Shown: positions 45,828 through 55,021 of the stretch, one piece after another
Layout: the number at the start of each line of letters is the position of its first letter
How positions within the stretch are numbered: the stretch's first letter is position 1
Source: Pseudomonas sp. JAI120
GTDB lineage: Bacteria; Pseudomonadota; Gammaproteobacteria; Pseudomonadales; Pseudomonadaceae
DNA length: 64,000 nt
Reading direction: 5' to 3'
NCBI RefSeq assembly: GCF_014207255.1
Contig: NZ_JACHCZ010000002.1
Span: 620,001-684,000 of the forward strand
Position numbers and translations under genes: made by a program
The notes under the pieces: generated by a model
Told to the model about the DNA's origin: nothing
Databases searched by the model: none
What the model saw: only the letters and a program-made list of their open reading frames with translations

Positions 45828-47105
45828 TTAGAGCTCCGAATCCCAGACCACCGTGACCTGGCCCGAGTAGGTGGATCCACCCCGGCTGAGCATCTGGTCG
45901 GCGTAATCCTTCTTAACCTCGAAGTGCAAGGTGCCGGGCCGTTGGTTGACATAGAAGCCCGGCTGGAACTGCTCGGTACCGGCGCCGCTGCGCAACAGCG
46001 GTTGGCGATTCACAGCGCTGCCGTCCGGTCGATTCAGGCCATGGGGCAGGCTGACGCTGACGTCCAGCGGCACCTCATGGCCGTCGGTGGGGTTCTTCAG
46101 GGCGCAGGTGTCGCCTATGGTCCGCTCGCAGCTCATTTGCATCTTGAAACGCGACGAAGCAGAAATGCGGAAGGTCTGGTCGCGGAACAAACGCGCAGGT
46201 TTGCGGCCCTGGTTCAGCCAGGCTTGCCAACCGCCTTGGGGCACCAGCTCGATACGGTTGCCGTTGGGGGGAACTTCGACTTTAAGGTCATGTTGCACCG
46301 CCAGGGTGAAGTTCAGGGTCAGGGTAGGACTGCTGGGCAACATCACGTCGCCCAAATCAAAGTCCTTCCCTGGCCCTACGGTGTATTGATGGCGACCGAC
46401 GTACTCCCCTGAAGTCATGCCCAAGGGGTTGGGCGTGATGAGTTCATAGGCGAACTCAAGGTTGGTTAAGCGCATGGTGGGAATATCGAACCTGGCTTGT
46501 CTGGCACAGAGAGAACCGACCGGTGTTCGCCAGAAAAACCCATACGTTGTCGTCCCATACAAGCTCACCCCGGTGCCCAGGCAGGTGCGCGGCGGGTAAA
46601 CCCAACTGGAGCCGGTCCATAATTGCTGGTGAGCTTGCAAAGGGGTAACGCCGCCGCCCACCAGGCTGACCAGATTGGGGATGGCATACGTCGAGCCGAC
46701 ACCCATGATCCGTACCCTTAACGTCTCGGTCTCCTGAGTCTGTCGATGCACGACGGTCAGGTCCTGCCACTCCGTTGGCACTTTAAACATCGCGCCTTGG
46801 CGTTGATCCGTATGAAAAGCAGCGATCTGCGTAACGGAATCCGCCGAAATGGCGGCCCTGAGACTGAATATATTCAAGGCAGTACATTGGGCGGGAAAAG
46901 ACGCACAGTAACCAACGCTTGGCGTTTTGTTCTCGAACTTATTCAAGTGCGGCTGTGAAGGGTCCGGCCGAAACTCAGCATGGATGTTCATCTCCACACC
47001 CATTACGGGCATTGCCAGCGACGCCAATAACAAACTGGCAGCAAGCTGCGAACACCGCCCTGCCAGCCTCGATACATTCTTGCCTCTTCCAGCAACGGCA
47101 TCCAT
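45828..47105 (-). CDS. CS1-type tip adhesin (CfaE/CblD-like), second copy
   Basis: An ATG at 47105 behind TGAGG gives 425 aa with a signal peptide ending near VMGVE; an ATG at 47120, overlapping the previous stop, is the alternative. The C-terminal half is nearly the same as in the next adhesin (WQAWLNQGRKPARLFRDQTF in both), while the N-terminal half has diverged. That is what is expected when a conserved pilin domain carries a variable receptor-binding domain. CfaE-class proteins sit at the pilus tip and start polymerisation. Confidence 0.8.
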   Translation of the reverse strand: MDAVAGRGKNVSRLAGRCSQLAASLLLASLAMPVMGVEMNIHAEFRPDPSQPHLNKFENKTPSVGYCASFPAQCTALNIFSLRAAISADSVTQIAAFHTDQRQGAMFKVPTEWQDLTVVHRQTQETETLRVRIMGVGSTYAIPNLVSLVGGGVTPLQAHQQLWTGSSWVYPPRTCLGTGVSLYGTTTYGFFWRTPVGSLCARQARFDIPTMRLTNLEFAYELITPNPLGMTSGEYVGRHQYTVGPGKDFDLGDVMLPSSPTLTLNFTLAVQHDLKVEVPPNGNRIELVPQGGWQAWLNQGRKPARLFRDQTFRISASSRFKMQMSCERTIGDTCALKNPTDGHEVPLDVSVSLPHGLNRPDGSAVNRQPLLRSGAGTEQFQPGFYVNQRPGTLHFEVKKDYADQMLSRGGSTYSGQVTVVWDSEL

Positions 47106-47116
47106 CTGACGGCACC

Positions 47117-48400
47117 TCATACTTCTGAATCCCAGACCACCGAGACCTGGCCCGAATAGGTCGATCCGCCCCGGCTGAGCATCTGGTCGGCGGAGTCTTT
47201 CGTGACCTCGAAGTGCAACGTACCGGGCCGTCGATCGACGTAGAACCCCGGCTGGAACAACTCGGTACCGGCACCGCTCAACAGCAGCGGCTGGCGGTTC
47301 ACGGCTGCGCCATCCTGACGATTCAAGCCATGGGGCAGGCTGACGCTGATATCCAGGGGTACTTCATGACCGTCGGTGTTGTTTTTCAACGCACAGGTGT
47401 CCCCGATGACGCGCTCGCAGGCCATCTGCATCTTGAAACGCGACGAGGCGGAAATATTGAAGGTCTGGTCACGGAACAGCCGCGCCGGCTTGCGCCCCTG
47501 GTTCAACCAGGCCTGCCAGCCGCCCTGAGGGATCAGTTCGACACGGTTGCCACCGGGGGGGACTTCCACCCGAAGGGTGTGCTCGACATTCAGCACGAAA
47601 TCGAGCTGGGCAATACTGTCGTTGGGCAATACGCGATTGCCGAAGTCAAAGTCCATGCCCGGGCCGATGGTGTAGGACAGGCTCCCACGGTAGATGCCGG
47701 TCGGCATCCCCAGCGGGTCGGGGGTTCGCAGTTCATAAGCGAATTGGACGTAGCGATAGAAGAAGTTGGGGATATCGAAACGCGCCGTGGTGCTGCATTG
47801 GGTGGCGCCTTCGGGCATCAACCACATCCAGATCACATGGTCGACGTTGCCATTGAGCCCCCCTGGGGAAATGCACGGTAACGGGGCGAAGTTCCAGCGG
47901 CCCGATGACCATAAAGCTTGATAGGCGTTGTAGATAGTCGACTCACCAGTCAGCACCCGTGCGTCCTCCCCCAGGTCGGCACGGCCACCGATCCCGGAGA
48001 CTCGAATTTCGAGTTGCTCGGTATCCCCCTTCTGATTCGTCACCGTCAGGGTTCGCCACTGCGAAGGCACCCGCCAAAATGCACCCTCGCGCGGATCGCT
48101 GTGGTTGGCAGCAATCGGGCCACCTACCGTTTGAGGAAAAGCCCCCATCGGCAAGTTGAGGCTGAACATATTGCGCGCTCGACAATACGGTGCCCAGTTC
48201 GCGCAGTAACCGAAGTCAGGCGTTGTGTTCTTGAACTTATTGACCATCGGATTCGCCGGATCTGGCCTGAAATCCGCCGTTATCTCGATCCTCCCGGCAT
48301 GAGCTTCGAGGGAAAACGCCAACGCCATCGCGGGTATCACGCAACATGAGAGACGGCGTGTGAAGGCCCTGAATCTATTCACTTCTGAAACCTTTTTCAT
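47117..48400 (-). CDS. CS1-type tip adhesin (CfaE/CblD-like), first copy
   Basis: An ATG at 48400 gives 427 aa with a signal peptide ending near AHAG. An N-terminal lectin-like domain (about residues 25-215) is followed by a pilin-like domain. The C-terminal region with GTLHFEV and the Ser/Gly-rich end is shared with its tandem copy. It follows the usher by about 10 bases. Two tip adhesins in one operon are unusual. Confidence 0.8.
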   Translation of the reverse strand: MKKVSEVNRFRAFTRRLSCCVIPAMALAFSLEAHAGRIEITADFRPDPANPMVNKFKNTTPDFGYCANWAPYCRARNMFSLNLPMGAFPQTVGGPIAANHSDPREGAFWRVPSQWRTLTVTNQKGDTEQLEIRVSGIGGRADLGEDARVLTGESTIYNAYQALWSSGRWNFAPLPCISPGGLNGNVDHVIWMWLMPEGATQCSTTARFDIPNFFYRYVQFAYELRTPDPLGMPTGIYRGSLSYTIGPGMDFDFGNRVLPNDSIAQLDFVLNVEHTLRVEVPPGGNRVELIPQGGWQAWLNQGRKPARLFRDQTFNISASSRFKMQMACERVIGDTCALKNNTDGHEVPLDISVSLPHGLNRQDGAAVNRQPLLLSGAGTELFQPGFYVDRRPGTLHFEVTKDSADQMLSRGGSTYSGQVSVVWDSEV

Positions 48401-48409
48401 GGTGCTCAC

Positions 48410-50935
48410 TTAACCCGCCGTCTCAGACTTGAAGGTGGAATCGGCCAACGTATCCGGCGTACACCGCAGATCACCGATCATCAGCACGTCGTTTTCATTG
48501 CGCGCGTTGGCGGTATCCAGGCGGAACTGGCACAGCAACTGGTTGTTGCGGCGCACTTCGAGGGTCGGCGAGCTGGCGTTCATCTCCAGGGAGAAGAACC
48601 CATCCACTTCGCTCACCCCACGGCTGGCGTGGTTGAGGATGTGATGGCCCTTGAGCGGCTTGCCCTGGGGGTCCACCAGGCGCCCGAGTACGGTGACGGT
48701 GCGCATCACGCTGACCTTGCGGTAGTCCACGCCGCCCTTGTTCAAGTGGTAGGCGGTGCGGGGTGGCTGGATATTCGCCGCCGGGGCGTGGTTGCCGTCG
48801 AAGTCGAAGCTGACCGAGCTGCCCCTGTAGGCGGTGATCGGGATGAAGTTGCGCCCCGGCCGCAGCACGGTGCTGCCGCCACTCAGGTCATCGGCGCGCA
48901 GGACGATGTCGTCCACGTCGCTTTCAATATCGACAATCATCCCCGAGCCGCTGCCGGCGTATTGGCTGGTGAACACCATCTTCTGCCCGCCGAAGGCAAA
49001 GGTACTGTCCAGGTTCAGGCCACCGGTCAGTTCGTTATTGAACGATGAGCGCTGCACGAAGCCGTCGCCATTGACCGCGTCGTTCTGGAAGCTGGCCATG
49101 CCCGACAGGCCCACGCCGTAGGTATCGGCCAGTACCGTAGCGGAGACGCTTTGCAGCACGTGGTCCTGCAGGTCGCGTCGGTAGCTCAGCGAGCCATTGT
49201 TGTCACGCTTGCCATCGCGGGAGGTTCGCGTACCGATGCTGGCGGACCACTGCTCGCCGGGGCTGCCGAGCGCCAGGCTGACGCTCAGGTCGATCCCGCG
49301 ATTGCGTTTGTCGCCGGTGCTGGAGCTGGCCGGGCGGTCGAACACCGACAAGCGCCAGTTGGCATCGCTGCCGAACAATTGGGTGCGTTCGGTCCAGCCC
49401 AGGTCCAGGCCCAGGCCTTCGTTGTTGCCTTCGCTGTAGGCCAGCCGCGCATTGATGGAACGCAGGTTGCTCAGGCGATGATTGATGGACAGCGACGAGA
49501 GGCTGGTCTGGCCGATGAACACATCGCGCTGGCGGATGCGGGTACCGTCGGGCAGGGTTTCGTAGGTGTTGCGGTTGTCCAGCCAACTGCGCGTGTGGTT
49601 GAACACCACGCTGCCCAGGCCGTAGTTGTAGAGGCTGTTGAAGTCGACGCCGGTGCCGTAGTTGTCGGTCTGGTAGACGTTGGCATACAGGCTGGCGTTA
49701 CTGGCCAGGCTCCAGTCCAGCGACGTGCCGTATTGCATGCTGTCCTTGACCTGGCGCCCGGACATGCCCAGCACCACCCGCGGGTGAGCCAGGTAGTTGA
49801 GGGATACGCCGGCGGTCAGGTCGCCGCTGGATTGTTCGTCCCAGTTGCTGAGCAACTTGCTCTCTTGCCCGGCAAATACGTTGTAGCGCCAGCGGTTGTC
49901 GAGGTTGCGCCAGTTGTTGGGCTTGTACACCAACTCCTGGGTGGTGCTGGTGATCTGGCCGTCTTCTACCAGGCGCACTTCCACCTCGTAGATGCCGCCG
50001 GGCAAGGGCCGCGTGTCCAGGCTTTGCAGGCCGGTGGAAACGGCTTGGGTGTTGATCAGCAGGCCGTTGCGGTAGATCTCCGCCGAGGCCTGGCGATTGG
50101 CGGTGACGTAAATCGGGTAGATGCTCGGCTTGGGGTTGCTGATCATCAGGCTGTCGGAGCTGCCATACATCACGCCGACGGCGGTGTCGGGGCTGGCACC
50201 GAAGGTGCGCAGTTGGCGAGTCAGGCCTTCGGCATTGGGGGTGAAATAGCCCAGGCGCAGGAACTCACCGTGCATTTCGCGCTGGGCATACAGCGAGTAC
50301 ACGGCATGGTTGAGGGCATCGTCGTCCGGGCCGCCCAAGCGCGAAAACTGCATGTTCATCACCTGGTTCCAGTTGCCCAGGCTGCCGCTGGCGTCCAGCC
50401 CCAGGCGTCCGCCGAGGTCCTGGCCCTGGCCGCCGCTGAGGTTGAGCTGGTTACGTACGATCAGGCCGGTGCTGCCACCGGAGGGCAGGGAGTAATACTT
50501 GGACTCTTGCCCCTCACGTTCGGCGTTTTCGGTCAACAACGTGACCAGGGACTTTTCCAGGTTGTAGTGGACCGCCAGCAGTTGCGCCGGGCAGCTGCTT
50601 TCGCAGGCGCCCAACGGCACGCCCTGCTTGAGGTAATCACCCCAACTATCACGCTCGACGTCCTTGATCACACTGCCTTCGTGATCGGTGAAATCCAGCA
50701 GGGTCAGGCGGTCATCACGGGTCAGCACGATCATCGCCTCGGCGACAAACTCCTGGTCCAATTCGACCCGTACTGCCAACGGCACATCAAAAAAGTGCTC
50801 TTCAAAGTCCGCCGGTAAACCCTTGGCCTGGGACAGCAAACTTCTTGGGGTTGTGCCAGTTGTCGCGTCAGCTGCAAACGCCCCCGTACAAAACAACAAG
50901 GCAAGCGCTGCCGCGATGAGAATCATCGGGAACAT
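48410..50935 (-). CDS. CS1-type outer membrane usher (CfaC/CblC-like)
   Basis: The 841-aa protein has a signal peptide (LIAAALALLFCTGAFA). It has the usher layout: N-terminal domain, 24-strand barrel rich in alternating aromatic and Gly residues, plug region, and C-terminal domain with two Cys (LLCQFRL and LRCTPD). It threads pilin subunits through the outer membrane. Sequence and length are of the alternate family rather than FimD-like, so it is specific to this operon. It is separated from the major pilin by 118 bases that hold a stem-loop. Confidence 0.85.
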   Translation of the reverse strand: MFPMILIAAALALLFCTGAFAADATTGTTPRSLLSQAKGLPADFEEHFFDVPLAVRVELDQEFVAEAMIVLTRDDRLTLLDFTDHEGSVIKDVERDSWGDYLKQGVPLGACESSCPAQLLAVHYNLEKSLVTLLTENAEREGQESKYYSLPSGGSTGLIVRNQLNLSGGQGQDLGGRLGLDASGSLGNWNQVMNMQFSRLGGPDDDALNHAVYSLYAQREMHGEFLRLGYFTPNAEGLTRQLRTFGASPDTAVGVMYGSSDSLMISNPKPSIYPIYVTANRQASAEIYRNGLLINTQAVSTGLQSLDTRPLPGGIYEVEVRLVEDGQITSTTQELVYKPNNWRNLDNRWRYNVFAGQESKLLSNWDEQSSGDLTAGVSLNYLAHPRVVLGMSGRQVKDSMQYGTSLDWSLASNASLYANVYQTDNYGTGVDFNSLYNYGLGSVVFNHTRSWLDNRNTYETLPDGTRIRQRDVFIGQTSLSSLSINHRLSNLRSINARLAYSEGNNEGLGLDLGWTERTQLFGSDANWRLSVFDRPASSSTGDKRNRGIDLSVSLALGSPGEQWSASIGTRTSRDGKRDNNGSLSYRRDLQDHVLQSVSATVLADTYGVGLSGMASFQNDAVNGDGFVQRSSFNNELTGGLNLDSTFAFGGQKMVFTSQYAGSGSGMIVDIESDVDDIVLRADDLSGGSTVLRPGRNFIPITAYRGSSVSFDFDGNHAPAANIQPPRTAYHLNKGGVDYRKVSVMRTVTVLGRLVDPQGKPLKGHHILNHASRGVSEVDGFFSLEMNASSPTLEVRRNNQLLCQFRLDTANARNENDVLMIGDLRCTPDTLADSTFKSETAG

Positions 50936-50972
50936 GAACGGATACTCTGATTACACTCGGGGAATTCTTGGA

Positions 50973-51009
50973 TACCGATCAACCGACAGAGGCTGCCCGT
51001 CGATCGGTA
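50973..51009 (-). other. Stem-loop between major pilin and usher
   Basis: The arms TACCGATC and GATCGGTA pair perfectly across a 21-base loop. A second small hairpin (ATAAGC-CGAT-GCTTAT) lies just upstream at about 51022-51037. Such structures after a major pilin gene usually protect its mRNA or limit read-through, so that the pilin is made in excess over the usher. Confidence 0.45.
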
Positions 51010-51053
51010 AGGGCTAAGCAATAAGCCGATGCTTATCGATCAACAAATCGCGC

Positions 51054-51545
51054 TCAACGGGTGACGCGCGGCTCGTGATCGAACACCACGGTGTAGTTGG
51101 TGGTGTACAGGCCAGCGTCGGTGTCAGCCGGTTTGGCGGCCGCAACGACCAGGTCAGCCTGGGTGCCGGGAGTGGAGCTGGCATCATCCACGACTTCCAG
51201 TGGCGAACCGGTGAGGGTCACGCCGTTGAAGGTGGTGGTCAGGGCAATCGAAGAGGTGCCGTTGCTCAGGGAAGCCGGGCCGCCTTCGATGTAGGCCTTG
51301 ATCGAACCGTCGGTATTTTTTACCGCGTAGGTCGCACGGATCGGGCTCAACTGACCGGTCACGGTGTTGTAGGACATGGTTTCGTCCTTACCGAAATCCG
51401 GGTCCAACGGCTGGGCGTGGAACTGTTTGGTTGGGATCGTTGCCTTGATGTTGATGACGCTGGTGGCTTCACCGGCGGCAAACACGCTGGAAGCGCCGAC
51501 AGCCAGTGCGATCAGTGGCAGTACGAAAGCGGTCTTTTTAAGCAT
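51054..51545 (-). CDS. CS1-type major pilin (CfaB/CblA-like)
   Basis: An ATG at 51545 gives 163 aa with a signal peptide ending SVFA-A. The mature protein starts AGEATSVINIKATIPTK, the form of cable-pilus and CS1 major subunits, and lacks the conserved disulfide of type 1 pilins. The longer frame to 51566 adds only seven residues without a ribosome site. It is the first gene of the operon, with about 500 bases of A+T-rich DNA upstream. Confidence 0.85.
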   Translation of the reverse strand: MLKKTAFVLPLIALAVGASSVFAAGEATSVINIKATIPTKQFHAQPLDPDFGKDETMSYNTVTGQLSPIRATYAVKNTDGSIKAYIEGGPASLSNGTSSIALTTTFNGVTLTGSPLEVVDDASSTPGTQADLVVAAAKPADTDAGLYTTNYTVVFDHEPRVTR

Positions 51546-52067
51546 TTTAATTACCTGTTGTGGCATCAGATGTTAGTGGGGGATTCGTTATTTACTGCAT
51601 GGCAAAACCCGAGCAATTCGTGTCTTGCGACGCCGGTAAATAGTCCCTCGAAAACCCACTTAACGATGCCAGCGCTTTCGCTTAAACGCGTAATTAATCA
51701 CGACGCGACGCGACAGATAAAAACCTTATTATTCAATAAGATGAATATTAACTGTCATCCATTTATTACACCGCAGATACCTCAGTACCACTCGCATTAA
51801 TCACTTATCCGTAGGACATGGGCTACACGCTATCTATTGAGGGGTTCTCAACGTGATTAGAACTAACGCACTGATTAACCAGTTTATCTTTCATTCATAA
51901 AAGTGCCATTTACCTGTCAAGTAATTGCTGGTATTGCCAGGCGCTAATTCAATGCATCCGGCCCGTTGCAGGCTGCATTTTGTCGCCGCTACCGCTCGTC
52001 AGACGCTTTTGCGCAAAGCGTAAGATATATCTTAAGTTGTATCTAAACCAGACAGGAGAACACGACA
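51546..52067. other. A+T-rich divergent promoter region, 522 bases
   Basis: This region lies between the leftward pilus operon and the rightward yqjI-like gene. About 51680-51960 is clearly richer in A+T than its surroundings, as is common for fimbrial promoters under nucleoid-protein control. The yqjI-type operator lies at 52020-52035. I see no RNA gene or ORF of note. Confidence 0.55.
52021..52034. promoter_or_regulatory. Perfect palindrome, candidate YqjI-type operator
   Basis: TAAGATATATCTTA is an exact 14-base palindrome 33 bases ahead of the regulator's ATG. A partial copy (TTGTATCTAA) follows. The site overlaps the likely core promoter, so autorepression is probable. Confidence 0.6.
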
Positions 52068-52616
52068 ATGAGAGACCCTCATCACCACCGAGACCACGGT
52101 GACGACCGCGACGGCTTCGAAAAACGCCCCGGCCGCGAACGCGGCGGACGTGGCCCGCGCGTCTTTGCGCCGGGTGACCTGAAATTGCTGCTGCCGGCCC
52201 TGATCGCCGAACAACCGTGCCACGGCTATGACCTGATTCGCCGCATCGAAACCCTCTTCGATGGCGCCTACAGCCCCAGCCCCGGCGTGATCTACCCCAC
52301 GCTGACCTTCCTGGAAGAAAGCGAATTGATCGCCGGCGATGCCGAGGGTGGAAAAAAACGCTACACAATCACCGACGCCGGTCGTCTGTTCTTAAGCGAA
52401 CAGGCTGTCGCTCTCGACGGCATTCGCCTGCGCATGGAGGTGAGCAAGCGCTCGTTGCGCGGCCATGATCGCCCAGCGGAAATCCACGAGGCGGTGCATA
52501 ACCTGCGTCACGCCTTGCATTCGCACCACGGGCGCTGGAGCCCGGAAGAAATCGTTCGTGTCGCGGCGCTGCTCAACGGCACCGCCCAAGCCATTGCCGA
52601 CGGGGAAGCCCAATGA
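52068..52616 (+). CDS. yqjI: PadR-family regulator, YqjI-like (metal-responsive)
   Basis: This 182-aa protein has a His/Asp-rich tail (RDPHHHRDHGDDRD) likely to bind metal. A PadR winged helix follows (HGYDLIRRIETLF; SPSPGVIYPTLTFLEE; wing GGKKRYTIT), with a helical dimerisation region after it. E. coli YqjI has the same build and represses the neighbouring ferric reductase gene yqjH in response to nickel or iron. The next gene overlaps by 4 bases and is that reductase type, which strongly supports the call. Confidence 0.8.
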   Translation: MRDPHHHRDHGDDRDGFEKRPGRERGGRGPRVFAPGDLKLLLPALIAEQPCHGYDLIRRIETLFDGAYSPSPGVIYPTLTFLEESELIAGDAEGGKKRYTITDAGRLFLSEQAVALDGIRLRMEVSKRSLRGHDRPAEIHEAVHNLRHALHSHHGRWSPEEIVRVAALLNGTAQAIADGEAQ

Positions 52617-53380
52617 ATACCCAAGCCATCCACCGCGTGACCCACGAAATCAAACGCCGCCGCCTCGAGGTACTGCGCGTAGTCGATATCACCCCGCGCA
52701 TGCGCCGCATCACCTTGGGCGGGCCGGAACTGGCGGGCTTTATCAGCCTGGGCAGTGACGATCACATCAAGCTGCTGTTCCCGCAGAATGCCGCCGAACA
52801 GGCAGCGCTGGAGAGCCCGACGTTCAGCATCAAGGGTGACGGCCCGCAACCGGCGATGCGCGACTACACGCCACGCCGCTTCGACCTGGACACCGGCGAG
52901 CTGGACATCGACTTCGTGCTGCACGGCGACGGCCCCGCCTCCACCTGGGCCGACCAGGCCAAGGTCGGCCAACACCTGTACATCGGCGGGCCACGCGGCT
53001 CGATGATCGTGCCGGACATCTTCGACAGCTACCTGCTGATCGGTGACGAAACCGCGCTGCCGGCCATTGGTCGACGCCTGGAAGAACTGCCGGCGGGGCG
53101 CAAGGTACTTGCGCTGATTGAAATCGCCAATGCGGCGGAACAGCAGGCCCTGGAAAGCGCCGCCGATGTGGAGGTGATCTGGGTGGTGCGCGGTCAGGAT
53201 GACCTGCTCGACAGCGTGAAAAACCTCACGCTGCCGAGTGGCTCGCTGTACAGCTTTGTCGCCACCGAAACCAAGCTGTCGCGCCAGGTCCGCCGGGTGC
53301 TGCTGGACACGCATAAGGTCAATGAGGAATTCCTCAAGGCCGTGGGTTACTGGCGTGCGGCCGACAGCGAAGAGGAGTAA
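52613..53380 (+). CDS. yqjH: Siderophore-interacting FAD protein, YqjH/ViuB-like ferric reductase
   Basis: The 255-aa protein has the FAD-binding domain (RDYTPRRFD, residues about 80-90, the RxYT motif for FAD) and a C-terminal NAD(P)H-binding siderophore-interacting domain (LLIGDETALPAI; FVATETK). It releases iron from ferric siderophores by reduction in the cytosol. It is co-translated with the YqjI-like repressor. The stop is 19 bases from the convergent fimbrial adhesin gene. Confidence 0.9.
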   Translation: MNTQAIHRVTHEIKRRRLEVLRVVDITPRMRRITLGGPELAGFISLGSDDHIKLLFPQNAAEQAALESPTFSIKGDGPQPAMRDYTPRRFDLDTGELDIDFVLHGDGPASTWADQAKVGQHLYIGGPRGSMIVPDIFDSYLLIGDETALPAIGRRLEELPAGRKVLALIEIANAAEQQALESAADVEVIWVVRGQDDLLDSVKNLTLPSGSLYSFVATETKLSRQVRRVLLDTHKVNEEFLKAVGYWRAADSEEE

Positions 53381-53398
53381 GCCTCAGGTGTGGGGATG

Positions 53399-54355
53399 TC
53401 ATGGCACCCCCATGACAAGTACACCGCTGCCGCTCACAGCCCCGGCGGCAGGCAAGGACCCGGCACGCCGTACGAGGGAGAACGTCACATCGTCGCCTCC
53501 TACACTGTTGGTAATCTGGGTCAGGAACGAACCACCGACTTGAACCGCACTTGCGCCACGAACAAGGGCTGTCCCCACGTCCGGGTTGGTCATCATCAGC
53601 AGACGCGTGTCGAACGATGAGGGGCTGCCCTTGTAAGTGATGGTGATCGGCGTGGAAATCCCGCCGTCCGGGCATGAATAAGTGAGCCGGCGATTGCTGC
53701 GGATGGACGTGGTCAGCGGATCGGTACCTATTGCTCTCTGATGAACATCGCCGAAGTTGATCTCGATCGGGTTGTTATTGTTGATCGTGCAGGTAGACGG
53801 GGAGATGGTGAAGTTGTTGGCGGCCGTATAAGTGACGGTGAGTTGCGGCCGAGTCGCGTCGTAATTGTTCGAGCTGGTCAGGCGTAACAGGCCGAGGGTG
53901 TCGCCTGCTCGAATATCGATCGGGTTGGAGGGACTGTGGCGCACCAGAATATAGGGGGTGATATTGATCGGATAGCCGATCCCGTTGTTGGGCATGGTGG
54001 CCACCCGTATACCCGCCGGAACCGGGGTATTGAGGAAAGCGCCATTGATGCGCAAACCACTCTGTTCACCGGCGAACTTGGGGCCGGATGTCCAAGGTGT
54101 ACCTGAGGCATTGCCCGTTTCCCAATAGTCAGCGCCCCACACGGGGCCCGCTCCAGCCGTAAACCGACATTCGAGCCGAGCACCTTCCATCAGAATCCTC
54201 GTGCGATCTGTATCGAGTCGCACAGTTACGGGAACGGTCAGATGAGTGACGCGCGCCCACTCACCGCCATTGACCCGGCAGTCTACGGCTTGCGCGGTTG
54301 TGTTAATGCCCATCAGCAGGAGAAGCACAATGGCGCTGTCATATAGTCGTTTCAT
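53399..54355 (-). CDS. Type 1-like fimbrial tip adhesin
   Basis: An ATG at 54355 behind GAGAG gives 318 aa with a signal peptide ending near AQAV. It has the two-domain layout of tip adhesins: an N-terminal lectin-type domain (about 22-185) and a C-terminal pilin domain starting near FTISPSTCTIN, with the paired Cys (STCTI and YSCPDG) of class I pilins. It is the last gene of the operon. The receptor cannot be predicted. Confidence 0.75.
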   Translation of the reverse strand: MKRLYDSAIVLLLLMGINTTAQAVDCRVNGGEWARVTHLTVPVTVRLDTDRTRILMEGARLECRFTAGAGPVWGADYWETGNASGTPWTSGPKFAGEQSGLRINGAFLNTPVPAGIRVATMPNNGIGYPINITPYILVRHSPSNPIDIRAGDTLGLLRLTSSNNYDATRPQLTVTYTAANNFTISPSTCTINNNNPIEINFGDVHQRAIGTDPLTTSIRSNRRLTYSCPDGGISTPITITYKGSPSSFDTRLLMMTNPDVGTALVRGASAVQVGGSFLTQITNSVGGDDVTFSLVRRAGSLPAAGAVSGSGVLVMGVP

Positions 54356-54461
54356 GTTGATCTCTCGTTGCTTCTCTACACAGGCGCCATCCAGCGAACA
54401 ATCAGCCCGTGTAAATGACCTGAAAGCCAATGCGTATGCACCCGGTTGTTGAGCTTATGAA

Positions 54462-55010
54462 TTACGGATAGTCCAGCGTAAACGTAGAGGTCACGGTGTA
54501 GGCGCCATGGCCAATGGTCTGATCCCTGATGGCATTCGGCTCACCCTGCACATAGGCTTTGAGCTCGATCACATTGCTGCCATTGACCAATACCTGTTCG
54601 TCACTGACGTTATTCACGGGTAATGGCTTGTCGCTCAGCGTCTCCAGCCCCAGCCCGATACCCGAGGCACCGCTACCGCCATCAAGCGCGAACAATCCGG
54701 GCAGCGCCTGGTTTTCCACGCCGCCGAACGTGATGGTCACCGTGTTGCCGATCGTGGTGTCACAGTCCTCCAGATGCAGCTTGAAACCTTTGCCCACTGA
54801 GCGCGTGTTGATGTAGAGGTGCTTGCTGGTAAGGTCCCAGAGCTCCAGGTTAATTGCCTCGTCGCCAGGCCGGATAGTGCAGGCCTCTTCAACCAGGTTG
54901 CCCTTGAAATTCAGGTTGTCCGCCGCCTGCGCCCCGGGGATCAGGCTGAAGGCTGGCAGCCCCGCCAGCACGGCACACAGCCACCTCCGATGAACCCTTT
55001 CATGTCCCAT
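54462..55010 (-). CDS. Type 1-like fimbrial subunit (minor pilin)
   Basis: This 182-aa protein has a signal peptide ending PGAQA-A and the class I pilin pattern: NFKGNLVEEACTI, Cys pair (EACTI; LEDCDT) and a C-terminal beta-zipper (TVTSTFTLDYP). It is the nearest to a shaft-type pilin among the downstream subunits, so an adaptor or minor shaft role is likely. Confidence 0.8.
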   Translation of the reverse strand: MGHERVHRRWLCAVLAGLPAFSLIPGAQAADNLNFKGNLVEEACTIRPGDEAINLELWDLTSKHLYINTRSVGKGFKLHLEDCDTTIGNTVTITFGGVENQALPGLFALDGGSGASGIGLGLETLSDKPLPVNNVSDEQVLVNGSNVIELKAYVQGEPNAIRDQTIGHGAYTVTSTFTLDYP

Positions 55011-55021
55011 GGCTTCAACTC

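Noticed and set aside
49151..50818. Long plus-strand frame (555 codons) opposite the CS1-type usher
   Set aside because: It is Val/Gln/Ala-rich and without signal or domains; the usher on the other strand is complete.
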